Assembly (NCBI GenBank): GCA_008080615.1
Contig: VIKJ01000010.1
Location: 1 to 15,889 of the forward strand
Direction: 5' to 3'
Origin: Chitinophagaceae bacterium
GTDB taxonomy: Bacteria > Bacteroidota > Bacteroidia > Chitinophagales > Chitinophagaceae
Length of the DNA: 15,889 nucleotides
A program made the translations under genes and the position numbers. Under the pieces are notes generated by a model. That model was not told where the DNA came from. It made no database searches and saw only the letters and a list, made by a program, of their open reading frames with translations. Shown in pieces: positions 1 through 7,973 of this stretch. Each line of letters begins with the position of its first letter. The stretch's first letter is position 1.

Positions 1-1127
1 ATTGTTCGTACACATTACCTACCGATTCATTGCGTGAAGCATTCCCTAATTTAAAAGTTACTCCAAATCATCATAAAGTTGCCAAACAATTTGCTTTTAG
101 TGATAATTTTTATTGTGATAGTGATGCATCCATTCATGGACACCACTGGATGATGGGTGTAATTCCCAATGAATGGGTAGAAGCTAATTCGGATGTAAGT
201 AAAACAACTAAACTATTTTCAAAAGCATCTGGTAGAAGATTTCCTGGTTCTACAGGTAGTATGGATCCAGAAGATTTTGGTGAGATAGGAGGTTTGTGGG
301 AAGCTTTAGAAAGAAAAAAATTATCGTTTTATAATTTTGGCCAAGGAAACGAAACGGCACATGTACGAGAAGAATGGTTAGATACAGCAACAGGTGCTGC
401 ACATGGAGTAATGGTTCCAATGCAAAAAGCGTTATACAAAAATACAAGCCACAACTTTGCAGGCTATAATACGAATATACCCGATCAATTTAGAATGAAT
501 CAGTTTGAGGAAACGTTCACCGAAAAATGGATTTTAGGAAATGAAACAATGCCCTCATTGATTTCTGTAATGCTACCAAATGATCATGGGGCTAAAGTAA
601 GGCCCGAAGATGGATACCCATTTCCACATTCATATATGGCCGATAATGATTTAGCTGTAGGCCGAATATTGCATTTTTTGTCTAGAACAAAATATTGGAA
701 AAATATGCTGGTAATTATAACAGAAGATGATCCTCAGGGAGGAGTAGATCATATTGATGCACATCGTTCTATACTAATGATGGCTGGACCATATGTAAAG
801 AAGAATTATGTTAGTAATACACATGCAAATTTTGGAGCAATTCTAAAAACCATTTATAATATCTTAAATGTGCCATATGTTAATCAATATGATGTAACAG
901 CTAGCTTATTACAAGATTTCTTCACTAGTAAACCTGATTATACTCCATATACTTTAGAAAAATCTGATACCAGAATATTTGATGCAGATAAAGCCATGAA
1001 AAAATATAACCGTACTATAGATTGGCGAAAGATTCTTAAAGGGCCTGCTATGGATAATGAATTGGAAATGCGTGCCAATCATTATCTTCAACAAGGAGAG
1101 AAAGTGATTCAAAAACAAAAACAATAG
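1..1127 (+). CDS. Secreted phosphoesterase (AcpA/phospholipase C-like), 5'-truncated
   Basis: C-terminal part of a phosphoesterase of the PF04185 type (alkaline phosphatase superfamily). The frame is open from base 3 to the left edge and continues upstream of the TTG at 30, so the true start lies outside the window. It aligns along its length with the phosphoesterase half of the next gene: the DNFYCD segment followed by GHHW, a PNDH motif near the middle, MADNDLAVG, and the metal-binding stretch EDDPQGGVDHIDAH at about 723-770. The N-terminal ENRTYD-type metal motif and any beta-propeller would be off-window. The family hydrolyses phosphomonoesters or diesters, including phosphonate esters, outside the cytoplasm. 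Only 7 bases separate it from its paralogue, which implies co-transcription. The substrate cannot be read from the sequence. Confidence 0.85.
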   Translation, partial: CSYTLPTDSLREAFPNLKVTPNHHKVAKQFAFSDNFYCDSDASIHGHHWMMGVIPNEWVEANSDVSKTTKLFSKASGRRFPGSTGSMDPEDFGEIGGLWEALERKKLSFYNFGQGNETAHVREEWLDTATGAAHGVMVPMQKALYKNTSHNFAGYNTNIPDQFRMNQFEETFTEKWILGNETMPSLISVMLPNDHGAKVRPEDGYPFPHSYMADNDLAVGRILHFLSRTKYWKNMLVIITEDDPQGGVDHIDAHRSILMMAGPYVKKNYVSNTHANFGAILKTIYNILNVPYVNQYDVTASLLQDFFTSKPDYTPYTLEKSDTRIFDADKAMKKYNRTIDWRKILKGPAMDNELEMRANHYLQQGEKVIQKQKQ

Positions 1128-1134
1128 TCTCTAG

Positions 1135-3546
1135 ATGAAACAAATAATAACAACTTTATTACTCTTGTCTTTTTTACAACCTTTTGCACAATCGCTTTCG
1201 GATGTAGAAAAAAATAAAGTAGTACTGCCTAATGGTTGGGCATTAACCCCTGTAGGAAAAAGTTTACCCATAGGAGATCTTCCTTTGAATATGGCTGTTT
1301 CTACTGATAAAAAATTAATTGCTATAACCAATAATGGACAAGGAAAGCAATCTATACAATTAATTGATGCGGTAAATGATAAAGTATTAGACAATATTTC
1401 TATTGGCAAAAGTTGGGTTGGGCTTAAGTTTTCTTCGAATAACCGTTTTTTATATGCCTCAGGCGGAAATGATAATTGGATTTTGAAATATGAAATCATA
1501 CAGCATAAATTAAAAACAGTAGACACAATAAAATTGGGTAAGCCATGGCCTAATAGAATTTCTCCTACAGGTATTGATATTAATGAGGCTGCTGGAATAA
1601 TGTATGTAGTTACAAAAGATGATAAATGTTTGTATGAAGTAGATTTGAGAACAAAAAAAATAATTTATACAATCCCGCTTTATTCAGAGGCTTATAGCTG
1701 TTTACAATCTATTAATAAATCTGTATTATATATTTCTGCTTGGGGAAGCGGAAAAATTTTATTGTATAATACAAAAGCACATAAAATTGAAGACAGTATT
1801 GTAGTGGGGAGTAACCCGAATGATTTTTGTATTACTAAAAACGGCCAATTTTTATTTGTAGCCAATGCGAATGATAATAGTGTTTCTGTTGTTAATCTAA
1901 AAACAAAAAAAATTATTGAAACGCTAAGTACTTCATTATATGCTAATGCGCCCAGTGGTTCTACTACCAATGCTGTTTGTTTAAGTGAGAATGAACAAAC
2001 ACTTTATATTGCTAATGCTGATAATAATTGTATTTCTGTATTTGATGTTAGTGCAAAGGGAAAAAGTAAGAGTAAGGGATTTATTCCAGTAGGTTGGTAT
2101 CCTACTTCGGTAAAAGTAATAGGTAAAAAATTTTTTGTAACCAATGGAAAGGGCTATAGTTCATTGGCAAATCCATTTGGCCCAGATCCGTACAACAAGC
2201 GTATAAAGTTGGGTTTTCAAAAGGGAGATTCAGCTCAACCTATGGAAGTACAATATATAGGTGGTTTATTTAAAGGCACTTTAAGTATTATTCAGGAACC
2301 TTCAGAAAAACAATTGGCTGTTTATTCTAGAGCGGTATATAAAAATTCACCTTATACTAAGTTAAAGGAAACCGAAGCAGAAGGTGAAGTAGGAAATCCA
2401 ATACCACTTAAATTAGGTGCTGCTTCACCAATTAAGTATGTATTTTATATAGTTAAAGAAAACAGAACCTATGATCAGGTTTTGGGAGATGTAAAAGAAG
2501 GTAATGGAGATGCTAGTTTGTGTTTATTTGGAGAAAAGGTAACACCCAACTTACATGCTATCGCAAAGGAGTTTGTTTTATTAGATAATTTTTATTGTGA
2601 TGGGGAAGTGAGTGCAGATGGACATAATTGGAGTATGGGGGCATATGCTACAGATTATTTAGAAAAAACCTGGGTAAGTAGTTATGGGGGTAAGGGGGGT
2701 GACTATGATGCTGAAGGCAATAGGAGCATAGCGAATAATAAAAATGGATTTATTTGGGATCATGCTAAACGTGCTGGTATTAGTTACAGAACTTACGGAG
2801 AATTTGCAGATGATTATAAACCCAATATTCCTGTATTGAAAGATCATTTTTGCACCTATTACACTAGTTGGGATGAAAGTGTAAGAGATACAACCAGGGT
2901 TGGTCAATGGAAGCGAGATTTTGATTCATTGTTGGCTATTAATGCAGTACCGCAATTAAATACACTAAGAATAATTAATGATCATACAGAAGGGTTAAGA
3001 TTGGGTAGACCCACACCCTTTGCCCATGTAGCAGATAATGACTTGGCTATAGGTATGTTTATTGAATATTTAAGCAATAGTAAAATTTGGAAAGAGAGTG
3101 CCGTATTTATTGTGGAAGATGATGCGCAGGATGGACCAGACCATGTAGATGCGCATAGAACTACTGCTTTTGTAGCTGGAGGTTTTGTAAAAAGAGGATT
3201 TGTAGATCATACAATGTATTCCACTACTTCTATGTTAAAAACTATTGAATTGATTTTAGGAATGCCTCCGATGAGTCAGTTTGATGCAGGTGCAACACCA
3301 ATGTGGCGATCCTTTTCTAAAGAAGCCATTCATATACCTTTTAAATCTAGACCAGCACAAATAGATTTAAATGAAAAAAATCAAACCGAAAGTGTTTGGC
3401 AAAGAAAAAGTGAGTTATTTGATTTTTCAAAAGAAGATAGAATACAGGATAGAGAATTTACAGAAGTGATTTGGAAAGCAGTAAAGGGAATTGATGCAAT
3501 AGTGCCAGCTCCTAAACGTGCAGCTTTTATTAAACTAAATAATTAA
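1135..3546 (+). CDS. Bifunctional YncE-like beta-propeller / phosphoesterase
   Basis: An 803-residue protein with a Sec signal peptide at about residues 1-18 (cleavage near PFA|QS). Residues about 45-345 form a YVTN/YncE-like beta-propeller, seen as repeats such as FLFVANANDNSVSVVNL and LYIANADNNCISVFDV. Residues about 430-760 form a PF04185-type phosphoesterase. Its putative metal-binding motifs are ENRTYD (442-447), NDHT (615-618), EDD (661-663), DH (669-670) and H674. It is predicted to be periplasmic or secreted and to hydrolyse phosphate or phosphonate esters, with the propeller as a possible binding or scaffold module. It lies 7 bases after a paralogue and 12 bases before a PhnZ-like gene. 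That context suggests it supplies substrates to a phosphonate pathway. The exact activity is inferred; a PhnA-like C-P hydrolase cannot be excluded. Confidence 0.9.
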   Translation: MKQIITTLLLLSFLQPFAQSLSDVEKNKVVLPNGWALTPVGKSLPIGDLPLNMAVSTDKKLIAITNNGQGKQSIQLIDAVNDKVLDNISIGKSWVGLKFSSNNRFLYASGGNDNWILKYEIIQHKLKTVDTIKLGKPWPNRISPTGIDINEAAGIMYVVTKDDKCLYEVDLRTKKIIYTIPLYSEAYSCLQSINKSVLYISAWGSGKILLYNTKAHKIEDSIVVGSNPNDFCITKNGQFLFVANANDNSVSVVNLKTKKIIETLSTSLYANAPSGSTTNAVCLSENEQTLYIANADNNCISVFDVSAKGKSKSKGFIPVGWYPTSVKVIGKKFFVTNGKGYSSLANPFGPDPYNKRIKLGFQKGDSAQPMEVQYIGGLFKGTLSIIQEPSEKQLAVYSRAVYKNSPYTKLKETEAEGEVGNPIPLKLGAASPIKYVFYIVKENRTYDQVLGDVKEGNGDASLCLFGEKVTPNLHAIAKEFVLLDNFYCDGEVSADGHNWSMGAYATDYLEKTWVSSYGGKGGDYDAEGNRSIANNKNGFIWDHAKRAGISYRTYGEFADDYKPNIPVLKDHFCTYYTSWDESVRDTTRVGQWKRDFDSLLAINAVPQLNTLRIINDHTEGLRLGRPTPFAHVADNDLAIGMFIEYLSNSKIWKESAVFIVEDDAQDGPDHVDAHRTTAFVAGGFVKRGFVDHTMYSTTSMLKTIELILGMPPMSQFDAGATPMWRSFSKEAIHIPFKSRPAQIDLNEKNQTESVWQRKSELFDFSKEDRIQDREFTEVIWKAVKGIDAIVPAPKRAAFIKLNN

Positions 3547-3558
3547 AAATTAAAACGA

Positions 3559-4104
3559 ATGTATATGGAACAGGAAGAAATTATTGCTGAAGAAATTATT
3601 GATTTACTTCTTTCAAAAGGAGGTTCCGAGTATATAGGTGAACCATTAACCAAATTAGAGCATATGGTTCAAAGTGCTGTTCTTGCTGAGGAACAACAAC
3701 TGCATGATATTGGGCATATTTGTGTAGATACTTCTGCAGAAAATGATATGGATGGATTTGGAGTTATTGATCATGAAGAAGCTGGGGCAGATTACTTATA
3801 TGAAAGAGGTTTTTCTGAAAAAATCATTGATGCAGTTGCCAATCATGTACCTGCAAAGCGTTATTTATGTTATAAATATCCTGATTATAATGATGCACTA
3901 TCTATAGCTAGTAAAAAAACACTTGAATTTCAAGGAGGGCCAATGACAGCCGAAGAAGCATTGGTTTTTGAGGAACTTACATACTTCAAAGATATTATTG
4001 CTTTAAGAAGAATTGATGAAATGGCTAAATTAGAAAATGTTCCTCTGCCAGAGAACTTAAACAAGTATAAGTTATTAATAATTGAACATCTAGGAAAAAA
4101 GTAA
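3559..4104 (+). CDS. phnZ: PhnZ-like HD-domain diiron oxygenase (C-P bond cleaving), with internal gap
   Basis: A 181-residue HD protein of the phosphonate-operon family (TIGR03276/PhnZ/TmpB). PhnZ oxidatively cleaves 2-amino-1-hydroxyethylphosphonate to glycine and phosphate with a mixed-valence diiron centre. All ligands can be matched: H35, H49-D50, H72, H96 and D153. So can the substrate-pocket residues Y25 and E28 (YIGE motif) and K100 (HVPAKRY). The family segments KTLEFQGGPM and FKD are also present. H35 and H49 are only 14 residues apart, against 24 between the equivalent His34 and His58 of PhnZ (recalled numbering). About ten residues of the connecting helix are therefore missing around residues 44-48, in frame. 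Translation may start at M1 (3559) or M3 (3565). It is 2 bases before the HAD gene. Family assignment is firm; catalytic competence is doubtful. Confidence 0.82.
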   Translation: MYMEQEEIIAEEIIDLLLSKGGSEYIGEPLTKLEHMVQSAVLAEEQQLHDIGHICVDTSAENDMDGFGVIDHEEAGADYLYERGFSEKIIDAVANHVPAKRYLCYKYPDYNDALSIASKKTLEFQGGPMTAEEALVFEELTYFKDIIALRRIDEMAKLENVPLPENLNKYKLLIIEHLGKK

Positions 4105-4106
4105 AT

Positions 4107-4787
4107 ATGATGAGAAATATTAAAATGGTGGTATTTGATATGGCAGGTACAACAGTAGATGAAGGTAATTTGGTTTATAAAACCTTGCATAAAACCTTAA
4201 TTAGTAATGGTATTCATTGTACGTTAGCCGATGTATTAACTCAAGGAGCTGGAAAAGAAAAACGCAATGCCATTGTAGATATCATTAGTTTTTTAAATGC
4301 TCCCATTACAATTGAAGCTATTGATCAAATTTTCATACAATTTTTACAAGAATTAGCCGAAGCTTATAGGAATACAATCGTTTTTCCGCAAAAAAACGCT
4401 GAATCATTATTTGAAATATTGCATCAAAAAAATATACTGATTGTTTTAAATACAGGGTATGACTCAGTTACTGCCCATTCTTTATTGGCAAAGTTAAATT
4501 GGGAAATTGGAGTTACTATTGATTATTTGGTAACTGCTTCAGATGTTATCAATGGAAGGCCTAATCCTGATATGATTCTTTTGGCCATGAAGCAATTTGA
4601 AATTTCAGATCCTTCTACAGTTGCAAAAGTGGGCGACTCAATTATTGATATTGAAGAAGGTAAGAATGCCAACTGCGGTTTAGTTGTAGGTATTACTACA
4701 GGAGCACATAATACCAAGCAACTGGCTTCTGCCGAGCCTGATTTTATTATTGATAATCTAGAAGAATTGCTTTCTTATATTCAATAA
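4107..4787 (+). CDS. PhnX-like HAD hydrolase (phosphonatase-like, TIGR03351 type)
   Basis: A 226-residue HAD-superfamily protein closest to phosphonoacetaldehyde hydrolase. The nucleophile motif is FDMAGTT (D11, with Ala13 in place of the usual second Asp). That replacement is the signature separating PhnX and PhnX-like enzymes from ordinary HAD phosphatases. A cap-domain lysine, probably K52 in AGKEKRNAI, fits the Schiff-base lysine position. Motif II is around NTG (115-117), R151 in NGRPNPD replaces the usual lysine, and GDSIID (176-181) is the acidic motif. The family is expected to cleave a 2-oxoalkylphosphonate to phosphate and an aldehyde in the cytoplasm. TIGR03351 members typically occur with FAD amine oxidases rather than PhnW, and such an oxidase lies two genes downstream. 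The exact substrate is unproven. Confidence 0.85.
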   Translation: MMRNIKMVVFDMAGTTVDEGNLVYKTLHKTLISNGIHCTLADVLTQGAGKEKRNAIVDIISFLNAPITIEAIDQIFIQFLQELAEAYRNTIVFPQKNAESLFEILHQKNILIVLNTGYDSVTAHSLLAKLNWEIGVTIDYLVTASDVINGRPNPDMILLAMKQFEISDPSTVAKVGDSIIDIEEGKNANCGLVVGITTGAHNTKQLASAEPDFIIDNLEELLSYIQ

Positions 4788-4793
4788 ATAGGT

Positions 4794-6095
4794 ATGCAAC
4801 AAAATTTAGCTGTGAATCCATATCTTAATTTTAGTAGTAAGCTCAAAAGCTCTTCTTTAGTATTTGTTATTTATGTTTCATTTGCAGCATTTGTAGCTTA
4901 TTCTTGTATGTATGGATTTCGAAAGCCCTATACTGTTGGATTATACCCTTCATTGTTTTATATGGGTATTTCATATAAAGTATGTTTGGTAATTGCCCAG
5001 GTAGTAGGTTATATGATTAGTAAATTTTATGGTATCCGTTTTATTTCGGGTATGCTACCTCAAAATAGAATCCGTTATATTCTTTATTTTATTGGTATTG
5101 CATGGTTGTCTTTATTATTATTTGCGTTGATCCCACCTCCATATAATATAATTTGTATGTTTTTAAATGGCCTTCCATTGGGGATGATTTTTGGACTTAT
5201 ATTTGGTTTTTTAGAAGGCAGAAAAACAACTGAAATCATGGGAGCTTTTTTGGCTACAAGTTTCATTTTCGCTTCTGGTTTAGCCAAAACAATGGGAAAG
5301 TGGGTATTGTTAAAATTAGAAGTTTCAGAAATGTGGATGCCTTTTGTTGCGGGAGCTTTTTTTATACTTCCATTATTCTTATCTGTTTGGATGCTTCATC
5401 AAATACCACCTCCATCAACAGCTGATGTAGCATTACGAAGTAAAAGATTACCCATGACAAAAACCGAGCGAAAATTATTTCTTAAACAATTTGGATTTGC
5501 AATTACACCTGTAATTACGAGTTATGCCATTTTTACCATAGTGCGTGATTTTTGTGAAGATTTCGCCAATGAATTATGGATTGAAACAGGCTATCAAGAT
5601 ATTTCTATATTTGCCCAAACCAGTACCATTATGTCTATAATTGTACTGATTATTATTGGTTCTTTTTTTGTTATTAAAAGTAATTATCGTGCTTTTATTG
5701 CTACACATTATTTAATTATTTTTGGTATTTTTTTAGCTGTTATTGCAACTGCATTTTTTCAACTTCAATTTATTTCACCCCTTGTTTGGATGATTACCGC
5801 CACTACAGGATTGTATCTTTCTTATTTGCCCTTTAACTGTATTTATTTTGAACGAATGCTTTCTACCTATCAATTAAAGGCCAATGTAGGCTTTGTAATG
5901 TATATAGCGGATGCATTTGGCTATTTAGGTACTGTTTTAGTTTTATTGATAAAAGAGTTTCTACATTTTAAGATAAGTTGGGTAGATTTTTTCAGTTTTC
6001 TTTTTTATGGGGCGGGTATTATAGGAATCTTATTGGTATTATTTGCACTAAATATTCATAAAAAAATCTATTCAACAATTAATACTACAACATAA
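4794..6095 (+). CDS. DUF5690-type MFS-like membrane transporter, probable phosphonate/organophosphate carrier
   Basis: A 433-residue protein with about 12 hydrophobic segments, matching Bacteroidota DUF5690 proteins. The first helix ends in MYGFRKPY (R43-K44-P45), which resembles the RKN at the substrate-binding Arg45 of the glycerol-3-phosphate antiporter GlpT. The helix that opens the second half contains FTIVRDFCED (R251), placed like GlpT Arg269 in its LRYGILDW segment. In GlpT these two arginines bind the phosphate group. The similarity is by eye but occurs at both symmetry-related positions. With phosphonate-type enzymes on both sides (6 bases from the HAD gene, 5 bases from the FAD gene), import of a phosphonate or phosphate ester is the best guess. 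Polytopic membrane protein is certain, family likely, substrate inferred. Confidence 0.8.
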   Translation: MQQNLAVNPYLNFSSKLKSSSLVFVIYVSFAAFVAYSCMYGFRKPYTVGLYPSLFYMGISYKVCLVIAQVVGYMISKFYGIRFISGMLPQNRIRYILYFIGIAWLSLLLFALIPPPYNIICMFLNGLPLGMIFGLIFGFLEGRKTTEIMGAFLATSFIFASGLAKTMGKWVLLKLEVSEMWMPFVAGAFFILPLFLSVWMLHQIPPPSTADVALRSKRLPMTKTERKLFLKQFGFAITPVITSYAIFTIVRDFCEDFANELWIETGYQDISIFAQTSTIMSIIVLIIIGSFFVIKSNYRAFIATHYLIIFGIFLAVIATAFFQLQFISPLVWMITATTGLYLSYLPFNCIYFERMLSTYQLKANVGFVMYIADAFGYLGTVLVLLIKEFLHFKISWVDFFSFLFYGAGIIGILLVLFALNIHKKIYSTINTTT

Positions 6096-6100
6096 ATTAT

Positions 6101-7225
6101 ATGGCAAATAAAGCAATTGTAATTGGAGCTGGCATTGTTGGTTTAGCAACTGCTAGGGCACTGAGTTTAAAAGGGTATACTGTTACTGTTATTGAAAGAA
6201 CAGACAAAGCTGTTGGTGCTTCCATTAGAAACTTTGGAATGGTTTGGCCAATAGGACAGCCAGCTGGAGAATTATACAATCGTGCTTTGCGTAGTAAAGA
6301 AATTTGGAAAGAAGCTGCACAATATGTAGGAATCAATTACAATGAGTGTGGAAGTTTACATACAGCTTATTTTAATGATGAATGGATTGTTTTACAAGAA
6401 TTGTATGAAATTTTTAAAGCTGAAGGACGAAGTGTTACACTTTTAAACCCTGCTGCAATCATTGCCAAGTATCCTGCAGTAAACCCTGCTGGTTTAATTG
6501 GTGGATTATTTAGTGATTCTGAGATGATTGTAGATCCGCGTGCAGCAATAGCAGGAATACCCACTTATTTAACGGAGGTTTTAAAGGTTCAATTTATATG
6601 GGGTAAGTGTGTTACTGCTGTAGAATTGAATAAAGTGTATATGGGAAAAGAGTCATTGGAGGCCGATCTTATTTTTATTTGTAATGGTGCTGATTTTGAA
6701 ACCCTTTATCCTGAATTATTTAATAAAATGGATATTACCAAATGTAAGCTGCAAATGATGCGTTTTAAAAGCAGTACGAACAATTTTGATTTAGGGGTAT
6801 CACTATGTGGAGGATTGTCATTAATACATTATTCAAGCTTTAAAGCAGCATCTTCATTAGCTATTTTAAAAAATAGGTATGAAACCGAGATGCCTGAATA
6901 TGTAAACAATGGAATACATGTAATGGTATCTCAAAATAATGGGGGCGAGTTAACAGTAGGCGACTCTCATGAGTATGGGTTAACCCATGATCCATTTGAT
7001 CGAACACATATTAATGAGTTGATTCTAAATTACCTGAAACAGTTTGCTCTTACCAATGATTGGCAACTATTTCAAAGTTGGAATGGTATCTATCCTAAAA
7101 TGACCAATGGTGAAAACCATATCTTCCTTAATCCACACAATAATATATACATATTAAACGGGCTAGGAGGTGCAGGTATGACCCTTAGTTTTGGTTTGGC
7201 AGAAGAAATTATTGATAAAATTTAA
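6101..7225 (+). CDS. TIGR03364-type FAD-dependent amine oxidase of phosphonate clusters
   Basis: A 374-residue DAO-fold flavoenzyme. The dinucleotide-binding motif GAGIVG is at residues 9-14, with the ribose-binding acidic residue E32 ending the second strand (VIER). The family signatures ASIRNFGMVWPIGQ, GADFETLYPELF, CKLQMMRF and the C-terminal GLGGAGMT are all present. These features fit the TIGR03364 clade ('HpnW proposed'), which is syntenic with PhnX-like hydrolases, exactly as here. The expected chemistry is oxidative deamination or N-dealkylation of an aminophosphonate related to 2-aminoethylphosphonate, producing an aldehyde for the HAD enzyme. It is the last gene of the operon. Its stop codon overlaps the stop of the convergent gene by 4 bases, with no separate terminator hairpin. 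Confidence 0.87.
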   Translation: MANKAIVIGAGIVGLATARALSLKGYTVTVIERTDKAVGASIRNFGMVWPIGQPAGELYNRALRSKEIWKEAAQYVGINYNECGSLHTAYFNDEWIVLQELYEIFKAEGRSVTLLNPAAIIAKYPAVNPAGLIGGLFSDSEMIVDPRAAIAGIPTYLTEVLKVQFIWGKCVTAVELNKVYMGKESLEADLIFICNGADFETLYPELFNKMDITKCKLQMMRFKSSTNNFDLGVSLCGGLSLIHYSSFKAASSLAILKNRYETEMPEYVNNGIHVMVSQNNGGELTVGDSHEYGLTHDPFDRTHINELILNYLKQFALTNDWQLFQSWNGIYPKMTNGENHIFLNPHNNIYILNGLGGAGMTLSFGLAEEIIDKI

Positions 7226-7710
7226 AACCACTGATTAAATACATAAAGTTGAATTGTTTTTTCAACCGGATCAATTTTAAGTACACTTGCTACTGCTCCA
7301 CTTTTTGTAACCAAGCTTTTTAGTAAAGCATTTCCTTTAGTAATTTCATTTTTTATAAGAAATCCATTTTTGTTTATTGCTTCTATTTCTTCAGTTATAG
7401 CAACTAATATTGTACCGTTGGCATAATCCCATCTCTTCGAATCAAATGTAGCTGCGTAAGTAAGGGAAGTAGGGTCTTTCTTATCTCTAAATAATAAAAT
7501 ATTAGCCCACTTAAGCTTTTTACTACACTCATAGTAAATATTGTCTCCATCCTCACTGGTTTTTTTGCCAATTGAATTAAAAAAATCATCTGCTGATGAA
7601 AGAATTAGCTGCTTAAACTCGTGAGCAATACTATCTTTTACAGTTGATTTTTGTGCATTTATGCTTATAAATGAATTTAAACATAGAAAGAGAGTAATAC
7701 ATTTTTTCAT
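7222..7710 (-). CDS. Small secreted protein of unknown function
   Basis: A 162-residue protein encoded on the minus strand. The N-terminus is a clear Sec signal peptide (basic MKK, hydrophobic core, cleavage near INA|QK at residue 19), so the mature product of about 143 residues should be periplasmic or surface-exposed. There is no lipobox cysteine at the expected site, although C4 and C10 lie in the signal. The mature part looks like a mixed alpha/beta domain that ends in a hydrophobic LYVFNQWF strand. I recognise no family motif. It is transcribed against the phosphonate operon, overlapping the FAD gene end by 4 bases, and divergently from the electron-transfer operon. There is no contextual argument for a role in either. 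Confidence 0.75.
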   Translation of the reverse strand: MKKCITLFLCLNSFISINAQKSTVKDSIAHEFKQLILSSADDFFNSIGKKTSEDGDNIYYECSKKLKWANILLFRDKKDPTSLTYAATFDSKRWDYANGTILVAITEEIEAINKNGFLIKNEITKGNALLKSLVTKSGAVASVLKIDPVEKTIQLYVFNQWF

Positions 7711-7768
7711 TGTAATTTTTTATTTTGGAGTTTTTCTATAAGAGACTGATTTATAGTACTTAACAATA

Positions 7769-7776
7769 CAAAAATA
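7769..7776 (-). promoter_or_regulatory. Candidate Bacteroidota -7 box (TAnnTTTG)
   Basis: On the minus strand this reads TATTTTTG, a full match to the Bacteroidota -7 consensus TAnnTTTG, about 59 bases upstream of the minus-strand ATG at 7710. No convincing TTG -33 element is present at the usual distance, so this is a weak call. Confidence 0.3.
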
Positions 7777-7825
7777 ACATTATATTCTATTCCCCTTTTG
7801 ACTTTTGAACGATACAATACAATTT

Positions 7826-7850
7826 AATGATTTTCATAATCATTTTTTTT
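7826..7850 (+). other. AT-rich hairpin followed by a T-run
   Basis: The 7-base arms AATGATT and AATCATT flank a 5-base loop, followed by six more T residues. The shape is that of a weak intrinsic terminator read on the plus strand. However, no plus-strand gene ends nearby, since the last one stops at 7225. It may be an operator, a leader attenuator for the downstream operon, or chance in AT-rich DNA. Confidence 0.3.
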
Positions 7851-7959
7851 GACGTAAATAGAGTGAATCATATAACTAAAGTCTTATTTGTGTAAGTATC
7901 AGCCCATTTATTGCACTGAACTTTATGTAAGTGATTATGCAAAGGCTTTTTTTTAAAAC

Positions 7960-7973
7960 ATGACTAATGTCAT
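7960..7973. promoter_or_regulatory. Palindrome ATGAC-N4-GTCAT, possible Crp/Fnr-type operator
   Basis: A perfect 5-base inverted repeat with a 4-base spacer (ATGACTAATGTCAT), about 90 bases upstream of the operon's ATG at 8061. The N4 spacing and TGAC/GTCA arms resemble half-site geometry of Crp/Fnr-family operators such as FNR (TTGAT-N4-ATCAA). Such control would suit a respiratory operon. The match to any named consensus is only partial, so the regulator is inferred. Confidence 0.3.

Noticed and set aside
30..32. TTG as the start of the first phosphoesterase
   Set aside because: The frame is open to the left edge, and the sequence before the TTG continues into a domain whose N-terminal metal motif and signal peptide are missing. 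The gene is truncated by the window.
1131..1526. 131-codon open frame on the minus strand
   Set aside because: Antisense to the signal peptide and propeller of the bifunctional phosphoesterase, which has strong family motifs in its own frame.
7795..7808. Tandem CTTTTGA repeat as a possible iteron or binding array
   Set aside because: Only two copies are present, in AT-rich DNA, with no further copies nearby.
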